A stretch of DNA of 64,000 bases from Streptomyces sulfonofaciens (GTDB lineage: Bacteria; Actinomycetota; Actinomycetes; Streptomycetales; Streptomycetaceae), in contig NZ_BNCD01000020.1 in NCBI RefSeq assembly GCF_014656295.1, positions 1 through 64,000 of the forward strand, given 5' to 3'. Position numbers and translations under genes: made by a program. The notes below the pieces were generated by a model. It saw nothing but the letters and a program-made list of their open reading frames with translations. It did not search any database and was not told the origin of the DNA. Shown here piece after piece: positions 28,506 to 37,771 of this stretch. How positions within the stretch are numbered: position 1 is the stretch's first letter; the number at the start of each line of letters is the position of its first letter.

Positions 28506-29251
28506 GTCGCGGATCGTCCCACAACATTTGTTATGGGATGACTTGTTTGAGTATTTTCGGTGCCGACGCCCCCACCAGCAGGCATAATGTGCCGCCCCTC
28601 ACGAACTGCCCTTTCCCGCACTGCATGAATCCTCTGGTGCCACGTTGTCGGGGCCGGCGCACGGGACGGCCGGCGCACCTGGACGGCGGGTGAACGGGGC
28701 GGCGAACGGGGGCGGCGAGGGGGACGAACGGGGTGGCGAAGGGGACGCACGGGGGGGCGAAGGGGACGCACGGGGGGGCGAAGGGGACGCACGGGGGTGG
28801 CGAGGGAGACGAACAGGGCGGCGGGTGAACAGCTCGGACTCGGCCCGTCTGCGCGGGCGAGCGTCTTCCGTCCGCTCCCGTCCTCTCCCGTCCTCTCCCG
28901 TCCCCTCCCGTCCCCTCCCGTCCGCTTGCCGCCGCTCCCGTCCCTCCCGCCTGTTTGCCGCCGCTCCCGTCCCCTCCCGTCCGCTTGCCGCCGCTCCCGT
29001 CCCTCCCGCCTGTTTGCCGCCGCTCCCGTCCCCTCCCCTCCGCCTGCCGCCGCTCCCGTCTACTCCCCCCTACTCCCCTCCGCTTCCCTCCGCTCCCCTC
29101 CACCCAGGTTCGTGCCCTCGAACGTGCCGTACGCTCGCCTGCGCACGCGGAGTTTCCCGTCTGCTCGATCTTGGTAGTAGACGCGTGTGCGTGTGCTCGT
29201 GTCGGGTGTGCTTGAGGCCGTCGGGTTCTCATGGGGCTGAGGAGGGGTTGC
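28506..29251. other. Gene-free gap with two low-complexity repeat blocks
   Basis: About 745 bases have no supported gene. An AT-richer stretch at 28515-28560 may carry the promoter of the leftward gene. Around 28700-28800 a GGGGACGCACGGGGG-type unit is repeated about four times. At 28865-29100 is a CT-rich block built from CCGCTCCCGTCCC-like units. Long frames across this block are composition artefacts. Confidence 0.7.
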
Positions 29252-30103
29252 ATGGCACCGAGGGAGGCCGTCGGCCGGCTGGGCGAGGAGTTCTTCGCCT
29301 CCGAGAGCTCGTCCTTCACCGAGTTCCTGACCGCGCACCGCCCTGAGCTGTTGCGCACGCACCGACTCCTCCCCGACGGCGCCCGGACCGCACCCGGCCT
29401 TCCGCACGGCACCACCGTGCTCGCCCTGACCTACCGCGACGGCGTGCTGATCGCCGGCGACCGGCGGGCCACCATGGGAAACGTCATCGCGCAGAAGGAC
29501 CTGGAGAAGGTGCACCCCGCCGACGACCACACGGCGGTCGCCTTCGCCGGCACCGTCGGTCTCGCGGTGGACATGATCAAGCTCTACCAGGTCGAGCTGA
29601 CGCACTTCGAGAAGATCGAGGGCGCTCCCATGACCCTCAACGCGAAGGCGACCCGGCTGGCCAACATGGTCCGGCAGAACCTCGGCCAGGCCATGCAGGG
29701 CCTCGCCATGATCCCGCTGCTCGTGGGCTACGACCCCGCCGCGCCCGACGGACGGCACGGCCGCATATTCGGTTACGACGTCACCGGCGGCCCCTACGAG
29801 AAGACGGGTTTCCACGCCGAGGGCTCCGGCTCCCCCTATGCCCGCGGCGCGCTGAAGAAGCTGTACCGCCCCGGCATGTCCCGTCGCGAGGCGGCCCTGG
29901 CCGCGCTCCATGCGCTCTACGACGCGGCGGACGACGACTCCGCCACCGGCGGCCCCGACGTCTCCCGCCGGATCTACCCCATCGTCTCCGTCATCACGGA
30001 GGACGGCTACGAGCGCATCCCCGAGTCCGAGACGGAGCAGCTCGCCCGGCAACTCGTCGAGGAGCGCCGGGCCCGGCCGGAGGGACCGACCGCCGAGCTG
30101 TGA
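29252..30103 (+). CDS. Orphan proteasome beta subunit (PrcB paralogue)
   Basis: The 283-residue protein has a 53-residue propeptide ending PHG, then T54-T55 as the mature N terminus. Asp (D70) and Lys (K86) stand at exactly the positions of D17 and K33 of active 20S beta subunits, so it should be a self-processing threonine protease. Actinobacterial prcB normally lies beside prcA, pup and dop; none of these is here, so this is a second, isolated copy. The ATG at 29252 has GAGGAGGGG upstream; an ATG at 29231 lacks this. It may form alternative beta rings with the main alpha subunit (inference). Confidence 0.88.
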   Translation: MAPREAVGRLGEEFFASESSSFTEFLTAHRPELLRTHRLLPDGARTAPGLPHGTTVLALTYRDGVLIAGDRRATMGNVIAQKDLEKVHPADDHTAVAFAGTVGLAVDMIKLYQVELTHFEKIEGAPMTLNAKATRLANMVRQNLGQAMQGLAMIPLLVGYDPAAPDGRHGRIFGYDVTGGPYEKTGFHAEGSGSPYARGALKKLYRPGMSRREAALAALHALYDAADDDSATGGPDVSRRIYPIVSVITEDGYERIPESETEQLARQLVEERRARPEGPTAEL

Positions 30104-30172
30104 GGGCCTGGGTGGCGGCGTCGACGGCGAGACCTCATGCCTTGCGGCCCTCGCCCTCGGGTCATCGGGACC

Positions 30173-30535
30173 TCATGCCTGCGGCCCGGCCCCCTGGGTC
30201 ATCGCGCGGATCTCACGGGCGAAGCCGGCGACGGTGAAGTCGGCGGGGACGTTGTCGATGAGGACCATGTCGCTGATGGAGTTGTCGGTGCGCAGGGAAC
30301 GGATCCGCGCGTACTCGGGCGAGTTGTACCAGTTCTCCGCGTCGGCGTGGCTGGGGAACTCGATGAGGACCGCAGAGCCCGGCCAGGCGCCCTCCAGGAC
30401 GTCGACCGCGCCCTGGGCGAGCCAGCGGCCGCCGTGCGCCCGCACGGTGTCCTCGACCTGTTCCAGGTAGGACAGCCCTTCCTCGTTGGGCACGCCGCCC
30501 GGGATACGCAGGTGGTTGATCAGGTAGGTGCTCAC
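30173..30535 (-). CDS. DUF1330-family protein
   Basis: The 120-residue protein is of the small dimeric alpha/beta-barrel type: STYLINHLRIPGG, FPSHADAENWYNSPEYARIR and a late MVLIDNVP strand. It matches DUF1330 proteins, whose activity is unknown. The gene stands alone, with the MFS gene upstream on the same strand beyond a repeat-filled gap. Confidence 0.85.
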   Translation of the reverse strand: MSTYLINHLRIPGGVPNEEGLSYLEQVEDTVRAHGGRWLAQGAVDVLEGAWPGSAVLIEFPSHADAENWYNSPEYARIRSLRTDNSISDMVLIDNVPADFTVAGFAREIRAMTQGAGPQA

Positions 30536-30544
30536 GGGCGTTCC

Positions 30545-30725
30545 TTCGCTTTCTGGGCGCTCTGGGTCTCGCGGTTTTCGTGGCTTTCGCAGATTTCGTG
30601 GCTCTCGCGGCTCTCGTAGCTTTCGCGGCTCTCGCAGTCCTCGTAGCTCTCGTGGCCCTCGCAGTCCTCGTAGCTCTCGCAGTCCTCGTGGCTCTCGCAG
30701 TCCTCAGTCCTCGTGGCTCGCTCAG
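30545..30725. repeat. TCGTGGCTCTCGCAG-type short tandem repeat
   Basis: Imperfect 9-base units of the form CTCGTAGCT / CTCGCAGTC / CTCGTGGCT are repeated about 20 times between the DUF1330 start and the end of the MFS gene. All frames are open through it, giving artificial proteins such as repeated Val-Ala-Leu on plus or Glu-Asp-Cys on minus. I regard it as a non-coding minisatellite. Confidence 0.7.
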
Positions 30726-30779
30726 CTCTCGGCTCTTCCCGTGCTCCCGAAACGGTCCGGGCCCCCGCTCCGCCCCTCC

Positions 30780-32267
30780 TCATCCGCTGCGGAGCCGGGC
30801 CGCGATGGCCGGCGAGTGGAACGCCGTCGACCTGCCGGTGGCCCAGCCCTCCAGGTCCGGGCGGCGCAGGCGGGCGCCGCCGGCCGTCCAGATGCCCAGC
30901 ACGAGCAGCACACCCAGCACGGTCAGCACCAGGGTGATCGCCACGGAGAGCTGGAAGCCGTCCGCGAAGGTCGACCCCTCCGTCAGCGCCAGGTGCACCA
31001 GCACGGGGCCGATCAGGAACGCCGCCTCCGATCGCAGCAGCTCGACCAGTGCGAAGGTCGGGCCGAGCTGGGTGGAGGACACCGAGAAACCGGCCAGGAA
31101 CAGGCCCGGGGTGACACCGGCACCTGCGCCGTAGCCCAGGAAGACCATGGCGATCGGGATGAGGACGTCCGCGTTCGACCGGGACACGCCCAGCAGCATG
31201 GCCGCGCCCACCACGATGCCGAGGATGCCGGAGAGCGCGAGGACCGGGGTCCACTGCGTCGTCAGCCGGCCCTTGAAAAGCACCGAGGCCACGATCACTC
31301 CGATGATCATGGGGGTGAGCAGCAGCCCGGTCTTCACGGGGGTGAAGAGGGACATCCGCAGCAGATAGGTCTCGCTCAGCTCCAGCAGCGTGGTGAAGGA
31401 AGCACCGACCACCATGGCGGTGATGGTGCCGCTGACCGGCAGGGTGTTGGCGATCGGGCGCACCGGCATCAGCGCGCCCCTCGTGTGGTACTGGGCCACG
31501 ACCAGGATGACGCCGATGGCCAGTCCCGCGAACACCGGCACGAGGAACTCGGTGTCCGTCCAGTTGCCGCGGGTCAGCCAGGCGACGCCGAAGAACGGCA
31601 GGAAGGAAGCGCCGAAGGCGAGCGGGATCGCCAGCCAGTCGAAGCGCGCGCCCGGCGCGAGCGGTACGTTGCCCTCGAACGTCAGCGCGCCGATGCTCAG
31701 TCCGACCGCCGCGAGCACCCCGACGGAGGTGTACAGCCACCGCCAGCCGTCGTAGCTGCCGACGAGACCGCCCACCAGCGGCCCGGCGGTGACCATACCG
31801 AAGAACCCCACGCTGACGACGGCGGCGGTGACCGGCAGGCGGTCGATGCCGTGCCGCAGGATCAGCGGCGGCAGCGAGGCCACCAGCAGCATGCCGGTGA
31901 AGCCGCCCTGGAGGATCACCCCGGCCGTGAACTGCTCGACGCCCTGGGCGCTCAGCACCAGCACCGTGCCCAGGATGAACCCGGCCTCCGCCATGAGGTA
32001 CACGGCCCGCCGCGAAATCCGCTGGATGAGGTCGGCCGTGGCCACCGCCCCGAACGCATAGCCGGCGTTCGACATGCCCATGGCCAACTGGAGCTCGAAC
32101 CGGGTGGCGCCGAGGGCCTCCATCAGTACCGGCATGGCCAGTGAGGTGACGGTGGTGAGGATCAGGTACGGGCTCAGGGCGAGGAGCACCATGGTGACCG
32201 CGGCATAGTAGTTCGAGGCCAGCGGGACACGGGTGAGGACGCTCGGCACGGGGAGGCGGAACTGCAT
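30780..32267 (-). CDS. MFS transporter, DHA2-like (about 14 TM)
   Basis: The 495-residue membrane protein has many hydrophobic helices in two halves. There is an MFS-type motif in the first half (ADLIQRISRRAVYLMAEAG) and a motif C-like GPLVGGLVGSYDGWRWLY segment, typical of proton-driven exporters. The substrate is unknown. The start at 32267 (MQFRLPVP) has AAGGG upstream; a GTG at 32306 is less likely. No linked TetR/MarR regulator gene is seen. Confidence 0.85.
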   Translation of the reverse strand: MQFRLPVPSVLTRVPLASNYYAAVTMVLLALSPYLILTTVTSLAMPVLMEALGATRFELQLAMGMSNAGYAFGAVATADLIQRISRRAVYLMAEAGFILGTVLVLSAQGVEQFTAGVILQGGFTGMLLVASLPPLILRHGIDRLPVTAAVVSVGFFGMVTAGPLVGGLVGSYDGWRWLYTSVGVLAAVGLSIGALTFEGNVPLAPGARFDWLAIPLAFGASFLPFFGVAWLTRGNWTDTEFLVPVFAGLAIGVILVVAQYHTRGALMPVRPIANTLPVSGTITAMVVGASFTTLLELSETYLLRMSLFTPVKTGLLLTPMIIGVIVASVLFKGRLTTQWTPVLALSGILGIVVGAAMLLGVSRSNADVLIPIAMVFLGYGAGAGVTPGLFLAGFSVSSTQLGPTFALVELLRSEAAFLIGPVLVHLALTEGSTFADGFQLSVAITLVLTVLGVLLVLGIWTAGGARLRRPDLEGWATGRSTAFHSPAIAARLRSG

Positions 32268-32649
32268 GGTTGCCCTTGCGGTCGGGGACAGGCGGCGCCC
32301 GGTCACGCACTCGGCGCCGACCGGGTGGCTTCCTCGTCATGACGCGGCCGTGGCCTGACGGGCCATCAGTTCAGCGTAGCCGCGGCAACCGATCCGATAC
32401 CGTTTGACACGCCTCGTTCCACTATGTCGCTTTCGGCAACGACCCGACACGCCCCCACTCCCGCCTCGGCACTGGTGGCGGCGGTGGCGGTTCGGGGGCG
32501 TGCCGATGGCGGTTCGGGCGCGAGGGCCGGTGGCGGTGCCGGTGCCGACACACCCGCCGCACATCAACCCGCACCGCACATCGGCCCGTACCGCGCGCCC
32601 ATGCGCGGTACGGGCCCGGTCGGGGGAAGGGGAGCCGCGGCCCCTGCCC
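32268..32649. other. Gap between MFS and GH18 genes
   Basis: There is no supported gene in 382 bases. The half nearest the MFS gene (about 32340-32450) is AT-richer and likely holds its promoter. The other half is a GGTGCCGGTGCCG-type low-complexity stretch. Confidence 0.6.
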
Positions 32650-33609
32650 TCAGCCCATCGCCCCCGAGACCTCGGAAGCCCACTGCCACGGCGCGGCCGT
32701 GCCGCCCGGCAAGGAGTTGAAGTACTCCCAGCCGGCCACACCGCCGAAGTCGTACTTGGCGGAGAGGGTGGACAGGGTCGACTTGAGGGTGTTGATGTCG
32801 ACGTAGCCGCTGCCGCAGTTGGCCGGATTGGTGAGGGTGCCTGCGACGACCTTGTTCGACGGGATGGTGCCGCGGGAGACGATCGCGTCGTAGCCGCCGG
32901 TCGACGACAGGGAGCCCCAGCCGCAGTAGAACTGGGTGTTGAACCAGTTGATGGAGTCGCCGCGGTCGCGGTAGAGCTGGTCGTAGTCGAAGCCGGAGAG
33001 GTTGCCGCCGCCGCTGAGGGCAGTGGCGACGGGGGCGAGCGTGACGATGAAGTCGCTGCCGAAGTCGGCGTGGAGCTGGTCGATCAGGTGCTCGATGGCG
33101 CCCAGGGACATGTTCTCCTCGACGTCCAGGTCGAGACCGTCGAGGTGGTAGGTCGTCACCACGTTCTTCAGACGCGGGTAGTACGTGCCGAAGTCCGACT
33201 CCAGGCGCTGGAAGCTGCCCTGGGCCGCGCCGCCGACGAAGCCGAGCGCGTGCACGCCCGTGGCCTGCATCGCGGCGATGTCCTGCCACATCCGCGTGAA
33301 CGAGCTGTCGTCCGGGGTGTGGTCGTTGAGGGTGACATCGTTGTCGTTGATATGGAAGGCACCGACCAGGAGGTCGGTGACGCCGGTGCCGTGATCGGTG
33401 AGCGCCTTGGGCGAGACGTACGTGCCGTTGCTGTACTGCGTCTGGTAGTAGACGACCACGCGCTTGCCCGCCGCGGCCGCGGCGGCCGTCGCGGGCGAGC
33501 CCCCGGCCAGCGCGGCAGCGGTGGCCAGCAGCGCGGCCACGCAGACGGCCAGCGCTCTTCTCAGGACGGCCCCGGGGGCCGTGCGGCGGGCTGTGCCGGT
33601 CTCGTTCAT
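32650..33609 (-). CDS. Secreted GH18 glycosidase (endo-beta-N-acetylglucosaminidase/chitinase-like)
   Basis: The 319-residue protein has an Arg-rich N terminus, a hydrophobic signal core and Ala-rich cleavage region (to about residue 45). A single GH18 barrel follows. The catalytic motif is DGLDLDVEE (DxxDxDxE), with SINWFNTQFYCGWG and VAGWEYFNS strands. The size and the FNTQFY style are closer to endo-H-like glycosidases than to multi-domain chitinases. No chitin-binding module is present. GAGGAGA lies before the ATG and a sigma-70-type promoter lies at 33746-33774. Confidence 0.85.
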   Translation of the reverse strand: MNETGTARRTAPGAVLRRALAVCVAALLATAAALAGGSPATAAAAAAGKRVVVYYQTQYSNGTYVSPKALTDHGTGVTDLLVGAFHINDNDVTLNDHTPDDSSFTRMWQDIAAMQATGVHALGFVGGAAQGSFQRLESDFGTYYPRLKNVVTTYHLDGLDLDVEENMSLGAIEHLIDQLHADFGSDFIVTLAPVATALSGGGNLSGFDYDQLYRDRGDSINWFNTQFYCGWGSLSSTGGYDAIVSRGTIPSNKVVAGTLTNPANCGSGYVDINTLKSTLSTLSAKYDFGGVAGWEYFNSLPGGTAAPWQWASEVSGAMG

Positions 33610-33745
33610 GGCTGTTCTCCTCGTCGGTGGGGGGTGCGTCCGCCGTGACGCCTCGGGAGGGAACCCCGGGGCCCGGTTGGTGCCGTGGTGCCGTGGTGCG
33701 CGGACCGTGCGGGCCGGCTCGGCTCGTCGAGCTTCGGTTGCCGGG

Positions 33746-33774
33746 ACTATGGCCGAGGGGGACGGTGGTGTCAA
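33746..33774 (-). promoter_or_regulatory. Sigma-70-type promoter TTGACA-N17-CATAGT
   Basis: On the minus strand TTGACA (33774-33769) is followed after exactly 17 bases by CATAGT (33751-33746). This is a near-consensus HrdB promoter about 137 bases upstream of the GH18 start. Confidence 0.6.
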
Positions 33775-33840
33775 TGGGGCCCGGGCGGGGGGCCGTGCGC
33801 CTGTCCCCAGACGGCTGCGGACCTGACGACCGGGGCCGCG

Positions 33841-34491
33841 TCACTCCAGTCCCGACACCTTGAACACGCTCGCGGCCGTCTCGCGGTCGATCCGTTCCGA
33901 CAGACGGAGCAGCGCGGCGTCCCCGCCGGTCAGACAGCCGCGGGCCCGGGAGGCCCGGGCGTCCTGGCGGAGCCGGTGCCACAGGTGGGGGTTGGCCGCC
34001 AGCACCCGGGCGTCGAGCTCCACCCGGCAGCCGAGCGCGTCCCGCAGGACGACCCGCTGGGAGACGCCGCCCAGGCAGTGCACCGACACCAGCCGGTCGG
34101 TGCGGACCCGCCGTACGCCCAGCAACCCGCGCGAGGCCAGCCAGCCGGGACCCGCGGTGATCCGGGGCGGGAAGAGCACCAGGAACACCAGCACCGCCAG
34201 TCCCGTCCACAGCACCGCCCGCCACTCGGTGAGGTCGCCGTAGCCCCAGTCGACCAGCAGCAGGAGCCCGAGCAGGAGGGCCGGGCAGACGATCGCGCCC
34301 CCCAGACCACCCGCCCAGAGGCGGTCGTCCACCGCCTCGACGGGTTGCGGCACGCACACGGCGCCGTCGCGCCGCGCCTCGCGGCACGCGTCACACCCCG
34401 CCTCGCGGCACGCATCACACCCCGCCCCGCGACGCACGTCGTCCTCTGCGTCGCGGCTCGCGTCGGGGCATGTGTCGTCAGGACGTCCCAT
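33841..34491 (-). CDS. Membrane protein with Cys-rich N-terminal repeats
   Basis: The 216-residue protein has an N-terminal region with repeated CDACREA units (about 25-45). Two adjacent transmembrane segments follow (about 62-80 and 92-110), then a C-terminal cytoplasmic part with a PH-like strand pattern (DRLVSVHCLGGVSQRVVLRDALGCRVELD). I recognise no characterised family; similar two-helix proteins are common in Streptomyces. The ATG at 34491 is the first plausible start. The open frame continues far upstream only because GC-rich antisense sequence lacks stops. Confidence 0.65.
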   Translation of the reverse strand: MGRPDDTCPDASRDAEDDVRRGAGCDACREAGCDACREARRDGAVCVPQPVEAVDDRLWAGGLGGAIVCPALLLGLLLLVDWGYGDLTEWRAVLWTGLAVLVFLVLFPPRITAGPGWLASRGLLGVRRVRTDRLVSVHCLGGVSQRVVLRDALGCRVELDARVLAANPHLWHRLRQDARASRARGCLTGGDAALLRLSERIDRETAASVFKVSGLE

Positions 34492-35055
34492 GAATCCGAC
34501 CGTAGACAGCGGACGGCGCGGGTCGACGGACCTTGACGCGCGCCCTATGCGTGTCATGTGGGTTCTTGACGGAGACGGAGACGGGGATGCGGACGGGTCG
34601 GAGACGCGGACGGGAACGAGGGCGGGAACGAGGGCGGGAACGAGGGCGGCCACAGACGGGGACGACCACAGAGGAGGGGACGGGGCGCAGACGGGACGGA
34701 GACGCGGACACGGACACGGACAGAAGCAGGAACGGGAACGAGGAGCTTCGAACGGGAGCAGGAACGGGAACGGGGGCGGGAACTCGAACGGGAGCAGGAA
34801 CGGAACGGGAGCTCGAACGGTAAGCGGGCCAGGGCCGACGGTCGGCTCGGGGCCCGTGCGGGACGTGCCGCGCGCCCGCGCGCCGGGGTCGTCGCACGCC
34901 CTGGCCCGCGCCCGTACGGGCCCCGCCCGCAGAGAGGTTCGTCTCACCGGAGGCGACACGCCGGGAGAACGGATCATCGGTTGCATACGCTGACCGAGCC
35001 GTCCGAGTGATGGCTGAAAATGTATGCACTGCCCCATCCCGTCAGGAGCGCATCG
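34492..35055. other. Gap with GGGAACG-type tandem repeats
   Basis: There is no supported gene. From about 34570 to 34830 the plus strand is made of GGAACGAGGGCG, GGAGACGCGGACACGG and GGAACGGGAACGGG-like units. The final 60 bases before the permease start are less biased and contain its ribosome-binding site (AGGAG). I looked for a c-di-AMP riboswitch before this permease and did not see one. Confidence 0.65.
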
Positions 35056-37005
35056 ATGGTCCGCACCGACGCCGCACCCACGAGTCGGCTGCGCGCATGG
35101 ATGCTGGAGGGCGCGTCCGACATGGCCGGGCCCCCGCAGGGACCGCACGCCCCGCCCGAGCCTCTGCACAAGGGCCAGCCCTGGTGGCGGGTGATGTGCC
35201 TGACCGGTGTCGACTACTTCTCCACCCTCGGCTACCAGCCGGGCATCGCGGCGCTCGCGGCCGGCCTGCTCTCGCCGATCGCCACGGTCGTGCTGGTGAT
35301 CGTGACGCTGGCCGGCGCGCTGCCGGTGTACCGGCGGGTGGCCGAGGAGAGCCCGCACGGCCAGGGGTCGATCGCGATGCTTGAGCGGCTGCTGTCGTTC
35401 TGGCAGGGCAAGCTGTTCGTGCTGACGCTGCTGGGCTTCGCCGCGACCGACTTCCTCATCACCATCACGCTGTCCGCCGCGGACGCCGGCACCCACCTGG
35501 TGGAGAACCCCCATCTGGCCGGTGTGCTGCACGGCAAGCAAATGCTGATCACACTGCTGCTGATCGCACTGCTCGGCGCGGTGTTCCTCAAGGGCTTCCT
35601 GGAGGCGGTCGGCATCGCGGTCGTCCTGGTGGGCGCCTACCTGCTGCTGAACGTGGTGGTCGTGGTGGCCGGGCTGTGGCACGTGGCCACCGCCCAGGGC
35701 GTGGTGGCCGACTGGTCGGCGGCGCTCACCGCCGAGCACGGCAGCCCCCTCGCCATGATCGGGGTGGCGCTCGTGGTCTTCCCCAAGCTCGCGCTCGGGC
35801 TGTCCGGCTTCGAGACGGGTGTGGCGGTGATGCCGCACGTCGAGGGCCGGCCGGGCGACACCGAGGAGAACCCCGCGGGGCGCGTCCAGGGTGCGAAGAA
35901 GCTGCTGACCACGGCCGCCGTGATCATGAGCTGCTTCCTGATCTGCACCAGCTTCCTCACCAGCGTGCTCATCCCGGAGGACGCGTTCCAGCCGGGCGGC
36001 CAGGCCAACGGCCGCGCGCTCGCGTTCCTCGCGCACCGCTACCTCGGGAACGGCTTCGGCACCGTCTACGACATCTCCACCATCGCCATCCTCTGGTTCG
36101 CGGGCGCCTCGGCGATGGCCGGCCTGCTCAACCTGATGCCGCGTTACCTGCCGCGGTACGGGATGGCGCCGCACTGGGCGCGGGCCGTGCGGCCCATGGT
36201 GCTGGTCTTCATCCTCATCGCCTTCCTGGTCACCTGGATCTTCGACGCCAGCGTCGACGCCCAGGGCGGCGCCTACGCCACCGGCGTCCTGGTGCTGATC
36301 AGCTCCGCGGCCATCGCGGTGACCATCGCCGCCAGCAGGGCCGGCCAGCGCCGGTGGACGATCGGGTTCGCCGTCATCTCGGCCGTCTTCCTCTACACCA
36401 CGGTGGTGAACGTCATCGAGCGCCCCGACGGGGTGAAGATCGGCGCCTGCTTCATCACCGGGATCATCCTGGTCTCGCTCCTCTCCCGCCTGGCCCGCTC
36501 CTTCGAACTGCGGGTCACCCACGTCGAGCTCGACGACCTGGCCGCCCGCTTCGTCCGCGACGTGTCGCACCGCCGGATGCGCTTCATCGCCAACGAGCCG
36601 GACCGCCGCGACAAGGCCGAGTACCGCGACAAGCTCGAACAGATCCGCGAGGACAACGACATCCCGCCGCAGGAGGACTTCATCTTCGTGGAGGTCTCGA
36701 TCGCCGACCCGTCGGAGTTCGAGGCCGACCTGAGCGTGCACGGCGAGGTCCTGCACGAGCGTTACCGCGTGCTGACCCTGCAGAGCGCGTCCGTGCCCAA
36801 CGCACTCGCGGCGCTGCTGCTGCACGCGCGCGACGCTACCGGCGTGCTGCCGCACATCTACTTCGAGTGGACCGAGGGCAGCCCCTTCGCCAACTTCCTC
36901 CGCTTCTTCCTCTTCGGCCAGGGCGAGGTCGCGCCGGTCACCCGGGAGGTGCTGCGCGAGGCGGAACCGGACCGGTCGCGACGGCCGCGGGTGCACGTGG
37001 GGTAG
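35056..37005 (+). CDS. APC-superfamily permease (KUP/KimA- or amino-acid-transporter-like)
   Basis: The 649-residue protein has about 12 transmembrane helices (residues about 45-480), beginning with CLTGVDYFSTLGYQPGIAAL. That position resembles the first helix of the KUP/KimA group and of APC amino acid permeases. A soluble C-terminal domain of about 160 residues follows (VTHVELDDLAARFVRD..., FVEVSIADPSEFEADL). The substrate (K+ or amino acid) cannot be read from sequence. The start at 35056 is chosen for AGGAG eight bases upstream; an ATG at 35020 lacks one. Confidence 0.75.
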   Translation: MVRTDAAPTSRLRAWMLEGASDMAGPPQGPHAPPEPLHKGQPWWRVMCLTGVDYFSTLGYQPGIAALAAGLLSPIATVVLVIVTLAGALPVYRRVAEESPHGQGSIAMLERLLSFWQGKLFVLTLLGFAATDFLITITLSAADAGTHLVENPHLAGVLHGKQMLITLLLIALLGAVFLKGFLEAVGIAVVLVGAYLLLNVVVVVAGLWHVATAQGVVADWSAALTAEHGSPLAMIGVALVVFPKLALGLSGFETGVAVMPHVEGRPGDTEENPAGRVQGAKKLLTTAAVIMSCFLICTSFLTSVLIPEDAFQPGGQANGRALAFLAHRYLGNGFGTVYDISTIAILWFAGASAMAGLLNLMPRYLPRYGMAPHWARAVRPMVLVFILIAFLVTWIFDASVDAQGGAYATGVLVLISSAAIAVTIAASRAGQRRWTIGFAVISAVFLYTTVVNVIERPDGVKIGACFITGIILVSLLSRLARSFELRVTHVELDDLAARFVRDVSHRRMRFIANEPDRRDKAEYRDKLEQIREDNDIPPQEDFIFVEVSIADPSEFEADLSVHGEVLHERYRVLTLQSASVPNALAALLLHARDATGVLPHIYFEWTEGSPFANFLRFFLFGQGEVAPVTREVLREAEPDRSRRPRVHVG

Positions 37006-37039
37006 GCGGGCCGGGGGGCCGCGAAGCCCGGGTCCACGG

Positions 37040-37110
37040 GCTTCGCGGGGCCCACGGGTCCAGGGGTCCACGGGTCCAGGGGTCCACGAGCCCAGGGGTC
37101 CAGGGGCCCG
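37040..37110. repeat. GGTCCAGGGGTCCACG tandem repeat
   Basis: Units of 8-16 bases (GGTCCACGGGTCCAGG and variants) are repeated several times between the permease stop and the UTRA gene. Confidence 0.6.
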
Positions 37111-37174
37111 AAAGGTGCCGTACCGGGACGAACCGTACGCTGGGTGGTGCCGGGCGACGGGACGGTGAGGGCGT

Positions 37175-37771
37175 ATGGCCGAAACGTACGAGCGGGTGCG
37201 GTGGGTGCGGCCGAACTCGCGGTACCAGTGGGAGAAGGACCGGGCGCGGTGGCCCGAGGAGCGTCGGGCGCGCAGCGGGGCGACGGAGCACGACACCGGC
37301 CTGGCCTCGGCCGACCTCGTCTTCCACGCCCGCTACCGGCAGGTGCCGGCGGACCCGGACCTCGCCGCGGCGTTCGGGGTCGCGGCGGGCACGGTACTGG
37401 TGGAGCGCACCTACCGCACCCGGCCCGGTGCCAGGGGCGCACCGCTCGGCCTGGTCACGTCCCGGCTGGTGCGCGAGATGGTCGCGGCCAACCCCGATCT
37501 GCTCACCTCGGCCGGCGAGCCCTGGCCGGGCGGCACCCCCCACCAGCTCGCCACGGTGGGCATCGAGCTGGACCGCGTGGAGGACCGCGTCACCGCCCGC
37601 CCACCGACCGCCGAGGAGGCGCACGAGCTCGCCCTCCCGCCCGGCGCCTCGGTACTGCTGCTGCGCAAGACGTCCTTCGACACGGCGGGCCGGGTGGTGG
37701 AGGTCGCGGACGTCACGCTGCCCGGCGACCGCACGGAACTGGTCTTCACGACACCGCTGCTCAGGTGGTGA
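37175..37771 (+). CDS. UTRA-domain protein lacking a GntR DNA-binding domain
   Basis: The 198-residue protein matches the effector half of GntR/HutC-type regulators. A linker-like N terminus (SRYQWEKDRARWPEE, SGATEHDTG) is followed by the UTRA fold (LVERTYRTRPGARGAPLGLVTSRL, WPGGTPHQLATVGIELDRVEDRV, VLLLRKTSFD, LPGDRTELVFTTPL). The winged-helix that normally precedes these segments is missing, and no upstream in-frame sequence encodes one. It could be a stand-alone ligand sensor or a truncated regulator that modulates a full-length paralogue. Confidence 0.8.
   Translation: MAETYERVRWVRPNSRYQWEKDRARWPEERRARSGATEHDTGLASADLVFHARYRQVPADPDLAAAFGVAAGTVLVERTYRTRPGARGAPLGLVTSRLVREMVAANPDLLTSAGEPWPGGTPHQLATVGIELDRVEDRVTARPPTAEEAHELALPPGASVLLLRKTSFDTAGRVVEVADVTLPGDRTELVFTTPLLRW

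Noticed and set aside
30528..32144. A 538-residue plus-strand frame
   Set aside because: It is antisense to the MFS gene; the composition (His/Asp/Gln/Arg/Gly) is that of antisense GC-rich coding DNA.
34472..34993. A 173-residue Gly/Arg/Asp-rich frame
   Set aside because: It lies over GGAACG-type tandem repeats with no ribosome-binding site.
34850..35055. c-di-AMP (ydaO-type) riboswitch before the permease
   Set aside because: Such switches often precede K+ transporters in streptomycetes, but I could not find the conserved core here.
34492..37296. A 1151-residue minus-strand frame reaching upstream of the gene at 33841-34491
   Set aside because: It is antisense to the permease gene and the upstream part has no family motif; only the part from 34491 down looks like a protein.
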